DNA of 19,998 nt. Origin: Candidatus Pacearchaeota archaeon. GTDB taxonomy: Archaea; Nanoarchaeota; Nanoarchaeia; Pacearchaeales; GW2011-AR1. Location of the stretch: assembly GCA_002686195.1 (NCBI GenBank), contig NZAS01000156.1, forward strand, positions 1 through 19,998. Direction: 5' to 3'. The notes below the pieces were generated by a model. The model was not told the origin of the DNA. It saw only the letters and a list, made by a program, of their open reading frames with translations, and ran no database searches. The position numbers and the translations under genes were made by a program. Below, one piece after another: positions 13,218 to 19,915 of this stretch; position 1 is the stretch's first letter, and each line of letters starts with the position of its first letter.

Positions 13218-15941
13218 TTAAACCTTGGGAATATTAAAATCCAAATCAATAAGCTCTTTATCAATCCCCAACCCCAAAAATCCTTTAGTTCTTCTATACC
13301 TCTTCCAAACAAACCTAGAAATAAAGAATACAAAGACAAGAGACAAAACAATTATCCCTACAATAGACAAAGTCCTTTGATTCTCCTCAGAAATAGCAAA
13401 ACCAGTCACACCCTTAGAAGGTAAGAACACCTCAGTCAAAAACTCTTCCAAACCAGTATCGTCAGCAAAACTAAGCTTTAATTTAAACTCTCCAAAAGAA
13501 TCTTTAGGCAATTCAAACTCCAAGACCTGCTCCCCACTAAAACCAGCTCCCAAAACCACACCTTCAACCCCAGACTTTCTAACAACATCATCAAAATCGA
13601 TAAATTCATAACTCAAAGCAAGCTCATGCTCAAGCCCCCCAAACTCTTCAATCAAATAAGTAACTCTCAAATCAGTGTCAGTTCTCTCATAATCAATAAC
13701 TTCCGCCTCAAAAATATTTCTATAAACGGTCAAACCAAATGTATGGCTTGCCTGTCCTTCATCACATTCAATCAAAACCTCTCCTGAATAAACACCAATA
13801 TCAACATTCTCAGGAACATTAATAACAAAAGAATATTCAAATTTCTCCCCGCCGCTCAAACCTTTCTCCTGTTCATTAGAAATCCACGTTTCAATTGCCC
13901 CAGATCCCTTCAACTTACAATTATTCAGAAATCTCATCCACTTATTAGTAACTTCCAAATCAAATGTTTCACTTGTTCCCTTCTTCATAATAATACCTCC
14001 AAGACCAGAAAATTCCAAATTAATTTTCCTAGTACTATTTTGCGTAACTATAAAGCCACCGCCCCCACCACCGCCTTCACCAGGACTCTCAGTAGGAGGA
14101 TATGATGCCGAGGTATCAACACTAAAACTAGAACTTGTGCTGTTAGAAGTTCCAAAAGTATTGTTAACATACAAATTAGCAACAAAATCCCCATCAGTCG
14201 AAACATTAAATGTTGTATCTGCACATCCAGTAAGGGTAGTATTTGCAATAATATCTCCCCCAATACTTGTCTCCACATTATAAATACAGGTCAAATTATT
14301 CCCAGTAGCAGTATAATCCAAAGTAATTCCAGTTCTAGAACTCTTCGTTCCAGTTGGCTCACTTATAGAGACAGAAACCCCTGTAACATCAACAGAAAAA
14401 CTCACACTCTGGCTCGTTCCCAACCCATTTGTATCATTAGCATATAAATTCAAAACATAATCCCCATCCCCAGTAACATTAAACGTTGTGTTCGCACAAC
14501 TAGTAAGCGTTGCATTACTCCCTCCATCAACATTATACCAGCAAGAATCTAAATTATCATCGGCGTCACTAGCACTATAAGTCAAATTCAAAGACTCATT
14601 CGTAGTAAACAATTGTCCTGCAGTAGGATTAGAAATACTCACAGAAGGCGCCTGATTTACCAAATCATAACCTATACTAACATTTACCAAATAAGGACTT
14701 GTCCCAGCACTTGGTGTAGTAAAGTTAGCCCTATATCTAAAATACCTTGACTGCAAATTTATACTAGCAAGAGTAACATCTTGCCAGCTCCCGTCTGCAC
14801 AATCAGAACTTGAACAATTCATAACAGCAAAACTCAAGTCACTTGCCTCATTCAAACCATTCAACCCAACATTATTTGAATTAGCTCCATTATAGTTAGA
14901 AACTAAAAGAGAAAAACTCGTTCCAGAATTAATTGATTTGAAAACATCCTCACTAGAATCAATAATAAAAATATCATCGTTTGAGTCAACATAAATTCTC
15001 TGCCCCGCATTTGAATCACTCCCTCCATTATAATCATCGTTAACTAAAGTCCAAGTCACACCAGAATCAGTAGAGGCCCATAGATCTTGAACATCTAAGA
15101 TGAATAAATCATCTGTACTATTAATAGTCATATCGCTTGCACCATTTCCATTTCCAGCATTATAATCATCGTTAACTAAAGTCCAAGTTACTCCTTCATC
15201 AACAGATTGCCAAACATCTGCTTGCGTATCAACTAAAAACAAACTATTAGAACTATTAGAAGACATACCATATGCATTCTCATTCCCACCATTAAAATCA
15301 TCATTTATAGACGTAAAGTTCAATCCAGAGTCAGTTGACTTCCAAGTCTCTTGACTTCCATCAACAATAAAAATATTATCGTTTGAATCCACCTCAATAA
15401 CTTGACCTGAACTACCATCTCCTGGATTAAAGTCATCATTCACTTTTGTCCAGCTCACACCATCAGTAGAACTCCATAGATCCTGCCCATTCATAATAAA
15501 CAAACTTCCCGAACTGTTCTTAACCATATAGTCTGCACTATTACCATCTCCTCCATTATAATCATCCTTAACCAACACCCATGTGACTCCATCCGTAGAA
15601 CTAAATATATCAGCATCTCTATCAACAGCATACAAGCTCTCAGCACCTGGCTCCCCTCCATTATAAGTCAAATTATTCCACGTTGCAGAATCTGTTGCAT
15701 CAAAAACCTGTGATGTAAAACTCCCAGTAGTATTTGTCCCAGTCAATATCACAGAAGTTCCATTATAACTAGTATTAACATAAGTCCCAGCATCAAAATC
15801 ACTTTGCCCAGTATCAGAAAAAATAGCAAAACCTGTAAACCCTCCAAATTGAATAAACTGCAAAACTCCTAACAAAGCCGCAAATGCCAGCAATAAAACA
15901 AAAAACTGGATCACCTTTCTTTTCATACTCTTTCTTATCAT
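13218..15941 (-). CDS. Large surface protein with Asp-box propeller and two membrane anchors
   Basis: 907 residues, exported. An N-terminal hydrophobic helix (about 9-32) is followed by TGFAI at 36-40. Residues ~103-350 hold six repeats of about 41 residues with LFIVD...W.STDSGVTWTLVNDDYNGG, i.e. Asp-box (BNR-like) motifs, probably a six-bladed beta-propeller. Two Ig/cadherin-like modules follow (PSVSISNPTAGQLFTTNESL; VSVSISEPTGTKSSRTGITL), each ending with Ser/Asn/Thr-rich Asn-glycosylation sequons. A polyglycine linker leads to further beta domains (LEFSGLGGIIMKKGTSETF). A second TGFAI at 846-850 precedes the C-terminal helix (IVGIIVLSLVFVFFISRF) and a basic tail. Adhesion or sensing at the envelope is inferred. 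An internal start at 15926 (MKRKV) is also possible. Confidence 0.88.
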   Translation of the reverse strand: MIRKSMKRKVIQFFVLLLAFAALLGVLQFIQFGGFTGFAIFSDTGQSDFDAGTYVNTSYNGTSVILTGTNTTGSFTSQVFDATDSATWNNLTYNGGEPGAESLYAVDRDADIFSSTDGVTWVLVKDDYNGGDGNSADYMVKNSSGSLFIMNGQDLWSSTDGVSWTKVNDDFNPGDGSSGQVIEVDSNDNIFIVDGSQETWKSTDSGLNFTSINDDFNGGNENAYGMSSNSSNSLFLVDTQADVWQSVDEGVTWTLVNDDYNAGNGNGASDMTINSTDDLFILDVQDLWASTDSGVTWTLVNDDYNGGSDSNAGQRIYVDSNDDIFIIDSSEDVFKSINSGTSFSLLVSNYNGANSNNVGLNGLNEASDLSFAVMNCSSSDCADGSWQDVTLASINLQSRYFRYRANFTTPSAGTSPYLVNVSIGYDLVNQAPSVSISNPTAGQLFTTNESLNLTYSASDADDNLDSCWYNVDGGSNATLTSCANTTFNVTGDGDYVLNLYANDTNGLGTSQSVSFSVDVTGVSVSISEPTGTKSSRTGITLDYTATGNNLTCIYNVETSIGGDIIANTTLTGCADTTFNVSTDGDFVANLYVNNTFGTSNSTSSSFSVDTSASYPPTESPGEGGGGGGGFIVTQNSTRKINLEFSGLGGIIMKKGTSETFDLEVTNKWMRFLNNCKLKGSGAIETWISNEQEKGLSGGEKFEYSFVINVPENVDIGVYSGEVLIECDEGQASHTFGLTVYRNIFEAEVIDYERTDTDLRVTYLIEEFGGLEHELALSYEFIDFDDVVRKSGVEGVVLGAGFSGEQVLEFELPKDSFGEFKLKLSFADDTGLEEFLTEVFLPSKGVTGFAISEENQRTLSIVGIIVLSLVFVFFISRFVWKRYRRTKGFLGLGIDKELIDLDFNIPKV

Positions 15942-15970
15942 TCCTATTTTATAAAAGTTACCTTAACAAC

Positions 15971-15980
15971 TTATATAAAC
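15971..15980 (+). promoter_or_regulatory. TATA box of RNase Z
   Basis: ttatataaac lies about 26 nt upstream of the ATG at 16001, with no ribosome binding site between, as in leaderless archaeal mRNAs. Confidence 0.55.
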
Positions 15981-16000
15981 TAATTTTCCCTCCACTAAAT

Positions 16001-16897
16001 ATGGAAAAAATAAACCTAACATTCCTAGGAACAGGAGACTCAATCCCAACCAAAAAACGTAGTCATACTGCTATTTTCCTAACCTACAAAAACGAAAACA
16101 TCTTAATAGACTGTGGAGAAGGCACTCAAAGACAATTCAAAATAGCCAAAACCTCCCCATCAAAAATCTCAAAAATATTCATAACACACTTACATGGGGA
16201 TCATGTCTTAGGTCTCCCAGGATTATTACAAACACTCCACATGAACAACTACACTAAAACCTTAGAAATCTACGGTCCTAAAGGCACGAAAACCTTTGTG
16301 TCCAAGCTAAAAGACATTTTCCAACTAAAAATCAACCTTAAAGTCCATGAAATTTCATCAGGCATAGCTTACGAAACAAAAGATCTTGAAATTTCAGCAG
16401 CCCAAATGAATCACGGAACACCAGCTCTAGCTTACGCTTTCAAAGTAAAAGACAAATTAAGATTAGACAAAGCCAAGTTGAAAACCTTGGGTCTTCCCCA
16501 CTCTCCATTACTAAAAAAACTTCAAGCTGGAAAGTCAATAAAATTTAAAGGCAAAACAATAAAACCAAGCCAAGTAGCTAAGGGACAATTAGGCCAAAGA
16601 GTAGTTTTCATCTTAGACACGGCCACAAATCCAAATGCAATTAAAATTTCCAAATCTGCGGATTTATTAGTCTGTGAATCAACTTTCGCAAATGCAGAAA
16701 AAGAAAAAGCATCAAGAAACAAACACCTAACAGCAGAGCAAGCAGCCACCATCGCAAAAAAAGCAAAAGTCAAAGCCCTAGTCTTAACGCACATCTCCCA
16801 AAGATACGACTCAAACCCAGAAAAAATTCTAAACGAAGCCAAGAAAGTTTTCAAGAATACATCTATTGTAAAAGATTTTGATAAATTAACTATTTAG
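16001..16897 (+). CDS. rnz: Ribonuclease Z (tRNA 3' endonuclease)
   Basis: Metallo-beta-lactamase-fold endonuclease that removes 3' trailers from pre-tRNA. The metal motif HLHGDH is at residues 63-68, preceded by ILIDCGEGTQRQ, the RNase Z-specific segment. LGLPGLLQTLHMNN, an AMNHG histidine, ILDTA aspartate and the late VLTHISQRY histidine complete the zinc ligands. At 298 residues this is a short-form enzyme. I start at 16001 (MEKINLTFLGTGDS) because the family begins at this strand and a TATA box is placed for it; a longer frame from 15884 lacks family sequence. It converges on LSm with a gap of 5 nt. Confidence 0.96.
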   Translation: MEKINLTFLGTGDSIPTKKRSHTAIFLTYKNENILIDCGEGTQRQFKIAKTSPSKISKIFITHLHGDHVLGLPGLLQTLHMNNYTKTLEIYGPKGTKTFVSKLKDIFQLKINLKVHEISSGIAYETKDLEISAAQMNHGTPALAYAFKVKDKLRLDKAKLKTLGLPHSPLLKKLQAGKSIKFKGKTIKPSQVAKGQLGQRVVFILDTATNPNAIKISKSADLLVCESTFANAEKEKASRNKHLTAEQAATIAKKAKVKALVLTHISQRYDSNPEKILNEAKKVFKNTSIVKDFDKLTI

Positions 16898-16902
16898 TAA
16901 TC

Positions 16903-17151
16903 TTATTTCTCAACAGAAGTACTTGCAGGTGAAATATAAATTATTGTATCTCCCCTTACAAAAGTCAAACCAATGTTTTTCTTTATTTCGCCTTCTACCA
17001 TTTCTTTCGCATTGTCCAATACAACATTGATATGTATATCGAATGCAACCAAAGTTCCGACGTATTGCTTGTCTCCCTTCAACTGCACTAACACTTCTTT
17101 GCCTTTTGATTGGTTCAAAAGATCCAATGGTCGTTCAATTCCGCTTGCCAT
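16903..17151 (-). CDS. LSm (Sm-like archaeal) RNA-binding protein
   Basis: 82-residue Sm-fold protein forming heptameric or hexameric rings that bind U-rich RNA. Sm1 motif: VLVQLKGDKQYVGTLVAFD (residues 20-38) with HINVVLDNA; Sm2 motif: LTFVRGDTIIYIS (62-74), whose RGD-type loop binds uridine. ERPLDLLNQSKGKEV is the usual N-terminal helix. The C-terminus is a short Ser/Thr tail. It is divergent from eS8, with which it shares the 180-nt region carrying a G-quadruplex repeat and two hairpins. Confidence 0.95.
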   Translation of the reverse strand: MASGIERPLDLLNQSKGKEVLVQLKGDKQYVGTLVAFDIHINVVLDNAKEMVEGEIKKNIGLTFVRGDTIIYISPASTSVEK

Positions 17152-17214
17152 ATTCTCTTTTCAATACGATGGTATTTAAAGTTATCGCTAATGATATCTT
17201 AATCTTCGGGTTTC

Positions 17215-17229
17215 GGGCGGGTGGGAGGG
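17215..17229 (+). repeat. G-quadruplex repeat, copy 4
   Basis: Four GGG runs with loops C, T, A, preceded by tttc and followed by taacc. It lies in the divergent LSm/eS8 region, G-rich strand in the direction of eS8. Confidence 0.85.
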
Positions 17230-17249
17230 TAACCAAATCCTTTTACCTT

Positions 17250-17311
17250 CAACTTTCCTTAATGATTTGAAAGTTGGAGGGATAAAGATTCCTTTAGGAA
17301 TCTTTATAAAC
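17250..17311 (+). promoter_or_regulatory. eS8 promoter with two inverted repeats
   Basis: CAACTTTC...GAAAGTTG spans 17250-17276, and a perfect 10-bp inverted repeat with a TTTA spacer spans 17283-17306. The latter runs into the TATA element ctttataaac (17302-17311), 26 nt before the eS8 ATG. A palindrome touching the TATA box is a natural repressor or activator site. Confidence 0.5.
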
Positions 17312-17331
17312 CCTCTTCGCAAATTTAATTC

Positions 17332-17694
17332 ATGGCACACGGAAGAAAAATATCAAGTGGGAAATACCACAAGCAAAAAAAGAAAAAGTTTTATGAAAAG
17401 CAAAGCCAAGAAAGACAAGTAACAATCGGAGATCCAAAAAGAAAATCATTAAGAACTCAAGGCGGAAACAAAAAATCCATATTGCTAAAAACAAATCAAG
17501 TAAATGTTCTAGTAAAAGACAAAACCCAAAAGGCAGAAATCAAAAACGTTTCAGAAACCCCTCAAAACCGTTTCTTAGCAAGACAGAACAGATTGCTAAA
17601 AGGTGCAATAATTGAAACATCCTTAGGCAAAGCCAAAATCACTAACCGTCCTTCTCAGGAAGGCCAAATCAATGCTATTCTTTTAGAGGAATAA
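17332..17694 (+). CDS. rps8e: Small-subunit ribosomal protein eS8
   Basis: Archaeal/eukaryotic small-subunit protein. The N-terminus MAHGRKISSGKYHKQKKKKF is the family signature, followed by RKSLRTQGGNKKSILLKTNQ and NRFLARQNRLLKGAIIETSLGKAKITNRPSQEGQINAILL (given here as fragments NRFLARQNRLLKGAII and KITNRPSQEGQINAILL). Length 120 matches the compact archaeal form. It stands alone, with TATA box at 17302 and probable leaderless start. TFB follows 110 nt downstream on the same strand behind its own TATA element. Confidence 0.97.
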   Translation: MAHGRKISSGKYHKQKKKKFYEKQSQERQVTIGDPKRKSLRTQGGNKKSILLKTNQVNVLVKDKTQKAEIKNVSETPQNRFLARQNRLLKGAIIETSLGKAKITNRPSQEGQINAILLEE

Positions 17695-17768
17695 CCTTTC
17701 ATTCTTAATTTTCTCGTCGATAATTTTCACAAGCATAGAAAGACTTAAATACTCGAGCGTCAATAACC

Positions 17769-17779
17769 CTTTATAAAAC
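17769..17779 (+). promoter_or_regulatory. TATA box of TFB
   Basis: ctttataaaac, centred about 30 nt upstream of the ATG at 17805. A second A/T-rich stretch (atataaa) directly abuts the start and is too close to act as its TATA box. Confidence 0.5.
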
Positions 17780-17804
17780 TTATGTTCTAAAAACCCCATA
17801 TAAA

Positions 17805-18740
17805 ATGTCAAACCAAGTAAAAACATGCCCAGACTGCGGATCCGTAAATCTTACATACGATGAACAAAGAGGCGAAATTGTTTGTAATGACTGCGGTTTA
17901 ATCGTAGAAGAGAAAATGGTAGACACTGGCCAAGACGCAGGAGGCCAATTCGACAAATCAGAAAAGAAAGGCAGGGGCGGAGCTCCAATTTCTATGCAAA
18001 AATTCGACAAGGGATTAACAACAAACGTGGGTGAAATCTCAGATATTTACAAATTAGAAGCAGGACAAACAAGAAAATTCTTAAGACTAAAAAAATGGCA
18101 AGAACGTGTCTCAACATCCATAGAAAGAAATCTAAGATTAGCAATGGCAGAACTCCGAAGAGTAGCTTCTTTCTTAAGTCTCCCTTCTGTAGTAAGAGAC
18201 GAAGCCTCAAGAGTTTACAATTATGTCTTACAAAGAGGTCTAGTTCGTGGAAGATCTATGGAATCAGTAATTGCAGCTTGCATCTATGCTGCTTGTAGAT
18301 CTTACAACATTCCAAGAACCCTAGATGAAATCGCAAACGCGTCAGATGTAGAAAGAAAAGAAATCGGAAGAACTTACAGATTCATAGTAAGAAAACTAAA
18401 AATCAAAGTTACTCCCTCAAGTCCAAAAGATTACATCTCAAGATTCTCTTCAATCTTACACCTTTCTCCAAAATCCCAAAACGAAGCCCTTAAAATATTA
18501 AAGAAAGCAGACATCTCTGAACTCACAAGTGGAAGAGGCCCAGCAGGAATTGCAGCAGCAGCCCTTTACGTCGCAGCCCTACTAAACGATGAAAAGAAAA
18601 CACAAAGAGAAGTCGCTGACGTCGCAGGAATAACAGAAGTCACAATAAGAAACAGATACAAAGAACTAATCGACAAACTCAAACTTGACAGCAAACTCCA
18701 AGCCAAAGTCGCCGCCGTTGAAAAAGCAACTAAGAAATAA
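17805..18740 (+). CDS. tfb: Transcription initiation factor B (TFB)
   Basis: Homologue of TFIIB that bridges TBP-DNA and RNA polymerase. The N-terminal zinc ribbon uses C8, C11, C27, C30 (CPDCGS; CNDCGLI). The B-reader/linker follows, then two cyclin-like repeats (about 108-205 and 206-300) with SVIAACIYAACR, DVERKEIGRTYRFI, GPAGIAAAALYVA and a BRE-binding helix EVTIRNRYKEL. 311 residues is normal. The B-reader is divergent: the usual EWRAFD after the zinc ribbon reads QDAGGQFD, and the RERRSRTGAP-type segment reads EKKGRGGAP. This might alter start-site selection; whether it is common in the lineage I cannot say. The stop overlaps the sigma-like gene's stop by 11 nt. Confidence 0.97.
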   Translation: MSNQVKTCPDCGSVNLTYDEQRGEIVCNDCGLIVEEKMVDTGQDAGGQFDKSEKKGRGGAPISMQKFDKGLTTNVGEISDIYKLEAGQTRKFLRLKKWQERVSTSIERNLRLAMAELRRVASFLSLPSVVRDEASRVYNYVLQRGLVRGRSMESVIAACIYAACRSYNIPRTLDEIANASDVERKEIGRTYRFIVRKLKIKVTPSSPKDYISRFSSILHLSPKSQNEALKILKKADISELTSGRGPAGIAAAALYVAALLNDEKKTQREVADVAGITEVTIRNRYKELIDKLKLDSKLQAKVAAVEKATKK

Positions 18741-19524
18741 ATCCTTCATTAGAACCTTCTACTTCAGCACGCCCCCTGATTTTTTCCAAAGCCCTCAATT
18801 CAACTTGCCTAACTCTCTCCTTAGTTAATTTTACAATTTTTCCAACATTCTCAAGTGTTGACACCTTTTCTCTACATCCTCCTTTTCTCCGATAAAGCCC
18901 ATATCTTCTTCTGATAATATAACTCTCCCTACTATTAAGACTGCCTAAATGTCTCTCAATCCAATATCCAGTATCTTTATCAGAAACTTGAGAACTCGGA
19001 TCTTCGAAATAAGGGTCTTTAATGAACTCATGTCTACTAAGACCATCCTCCGTGACTTCATCATCCAAAGAAATAAGATCTCTCCTTTGAGATAATCTAT
19101 AAACCGCATTATAAAGACTTCTTCCATAATAAGTACTAAACTTAATATCATTATGTTCTACAATATCAAACTTATCCCAACTTTCAAGTAACTTTTCCTG
19201 GCCAGAACTAAAAATATCCCTAATATCAACACTTGGAAATTTTTCTGAAAATCTAGCACTTAACGCCCTTACTAATCTCATATTACTTTTAAGAAAATAA
19301 TTTCTAATTCTTACTTCTCTCCTTCTTAATTGTTCTATTCTATTAGATATCGATTGTGCATCTCCATTGGCATCTTCCATTCCTTCTTCCAAAACACTGA
19401 TATCAGCTCTGATTCTATCCTTCGTTAAAAAGAACCTTCTTTCATTTTCTCTAGAAAATCCTCCAGCATTCTCAGAAAACCCATAAGCTTCCGCTTCTTC
19501 CGGTTTAAAATAGAGATCTACCAT
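18730..19524 (-). CDS. Sigma-70-family-like transcription factor in an archaeal context
   Basis: 264 residues with the organisation of a bacterial sigma factor. Residues ~72-145 match region 2: NMRLVRALSARF, then DIRDIFSSGQEKLLESWDKFD and FSTYYGRSLYNAVYRLS, parallel to the bacterial N-L-R-L-V, D-L-I-Q-E-G-x-x-G-L, K-F-D and F-S-T-Y-A patterns. Region 3 is absent or reduced to a linker starting ISLDDEVTEDG. Residues 196-251 match region 4: LNSRESYIIRRRYGL and TLENVGKIVKLTKERVRQVELRALEKI, including the region 4.2 helix-turn-helix. The aromatic residues of region 2.3-2.4 that melt the -10 element are partly replaced. Function with archaeal polymerase is unproven: promoter factor, anti-TFB competitor or polymerase-independent DNA binder are all possible. 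Base composition is like its neighbours. Confidence 0.85.
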   Translation of the reverse strand: MVDLYFKPEEAEAYGFSENAGGFSRENERRFFLTKDRIRADISVLEEGMEDANGDAQSISNRIEQLRRREVRIRNYFLKSNMRLVRALSARFSEKFPSVDIRDIFSSGQEKLLESWDKFDIVEHNDIKFSTYYGRSLYNAVYRLSQRRDLISLDDEVTEDGLSRHEFIKDPYFEDPSSQVSDKDTGYWIERHLGSLNSRESYIIRRRYGLYRRKGGCREKVSTLENVGKIVKLTKERVRQVELRALEKIRGRAEVEGSNEGFIS

Positions 19525-19549
19525 TTTCCTTAATAAAACAAGTCAAACA

Positions 19550-19560
19550 ACTATATAAAA
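19550..19560 (-). promoter_or_regulatory. TATA box of the sigma-like gene
   Basis: Minus-strand tttttatatag lies about 30 nt before the ATG at 19524. It looks like the archaeal TATA elements elsewhere in the window and has no bacterial -35/-10 pair beside it. Confidence 0.5.
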
Positions 19561-19569
19561 AGTCTTCTA

Positions 19570-19604
19570 AATAAGACAGTAATCTTCAGCGCAACTGTCC
19601 AATT
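19570..19604 (+). repeat. Dispersed hairpin repeat, copy 5
   Basis: AATAAGACAGT, a loop (aatcttcagcgca) nearly identical to copy 3, ACTGTCCAATT. It lies 7 nt before a G-quadruplex repeat in the region between the sigma-like gene and tRNA-Leu. Confidence 0.85.
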
Positions 19605-19611
19605 GAGCTTC

Positions 19612-19626
19612 GGGTGGGTGGGAGGG
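19612..19626 (+). repeat. G-quadruplex repeat, copy 5
   Basis: Four GGG runs with loops T, T, A, preceded by gcttc. It directly follows hairpin-repeat copy 5, the same partnership as copy 3 with repeats 1 and 2. Confidence 0.85.
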
Positions 19627-19676
19627 TTAAAAAGAAAAGGTTAACTTTAAAAGACTCCTTATTTTAATTTTTATAA

Positions 19677-19760
19677 GCGGGCGTGCCGGAGTGGTCAAAC
19701 GGGACAGGCTTAGGACCTGTTAGCTTAGTGCTTACAAAGGTTCGAATCCTTTCGCCCGCA
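19677..19760 (+). tRNA. tRNA-Leu (UAG)
   Basis: Class II tRNA of 84 nt. Acceptor GCGGGCG/CGCCCGC fully paired, discriminator A as for Leu. Anticodon stem ACAGG/CCTGT, loop CTTAGGA with anticodon TAG, a long variable arm (tagcttagtgcttac) and T arm AAAGG-TTCGAAT-CCTTT. No intron. CCA is not encoded. Upstream tttttataag is very close to the 5' end, so the exact promoter is uncertain. Confidence 0.95.
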
Positions 19761-19886
19761 TTTATGATATCTCAAAGAGATATCATTTATTCTCTGGGAA
19801 TTAGAAGCTCAAGGTTCAAATACTTCAATCTCGTTAGAGTTGAAGTTACCGCGGAGCTTTGCTCTGCGAGTACCTTTCGCCCGCAT
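19748..19886 (+). repeat. Duplicated tRNA-Leu 3' end enclosing three hairpins
   Basis: The 14-nt cctttcgcccgcat ends the tRNA (19748-19761) and recurs at 19873-19886. Between them are ATGATATCTC-AAA-GAGATATCAT (19764-19786, 10 bp), ACTTCAA-CTC-GTTA-GAG-TTGAAGT with one bulge (19822-19846) and CGCGGAGC-TTT-GCTCTGCG (19850-19868, one G-U). A T-loop-like aaggttcaaat (19811-19821) precedes the second hairpin. No gene is inside. Confidence 0.8.
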
Positions 19887-19915
19887 CTCTAACAATAAAA
19901 GAAGTTTTAACCAGC

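Noticed and set aside
15884..16000. A longer RNase Z starting at 15884
   Set aside because: The extra 39 residues are unlike the family, overlap the surface-protein gene on the other strand and include the presumed TATA box.
18730..19524. A generic archaeal helix-turn-helix regulator rather than a sigma-like protein
   Set aside because: Two separate sigma regions in the correct order and spacing, with several signature residues each, are hard to explain by a lone helix-turn-helix.
19748..19886. A classical integrated element bounded by tRNA-Leu att sites
   Set aside because: The interval is only 139 nt and has no integrase or other gene; at most a remnant or a different kind of element.
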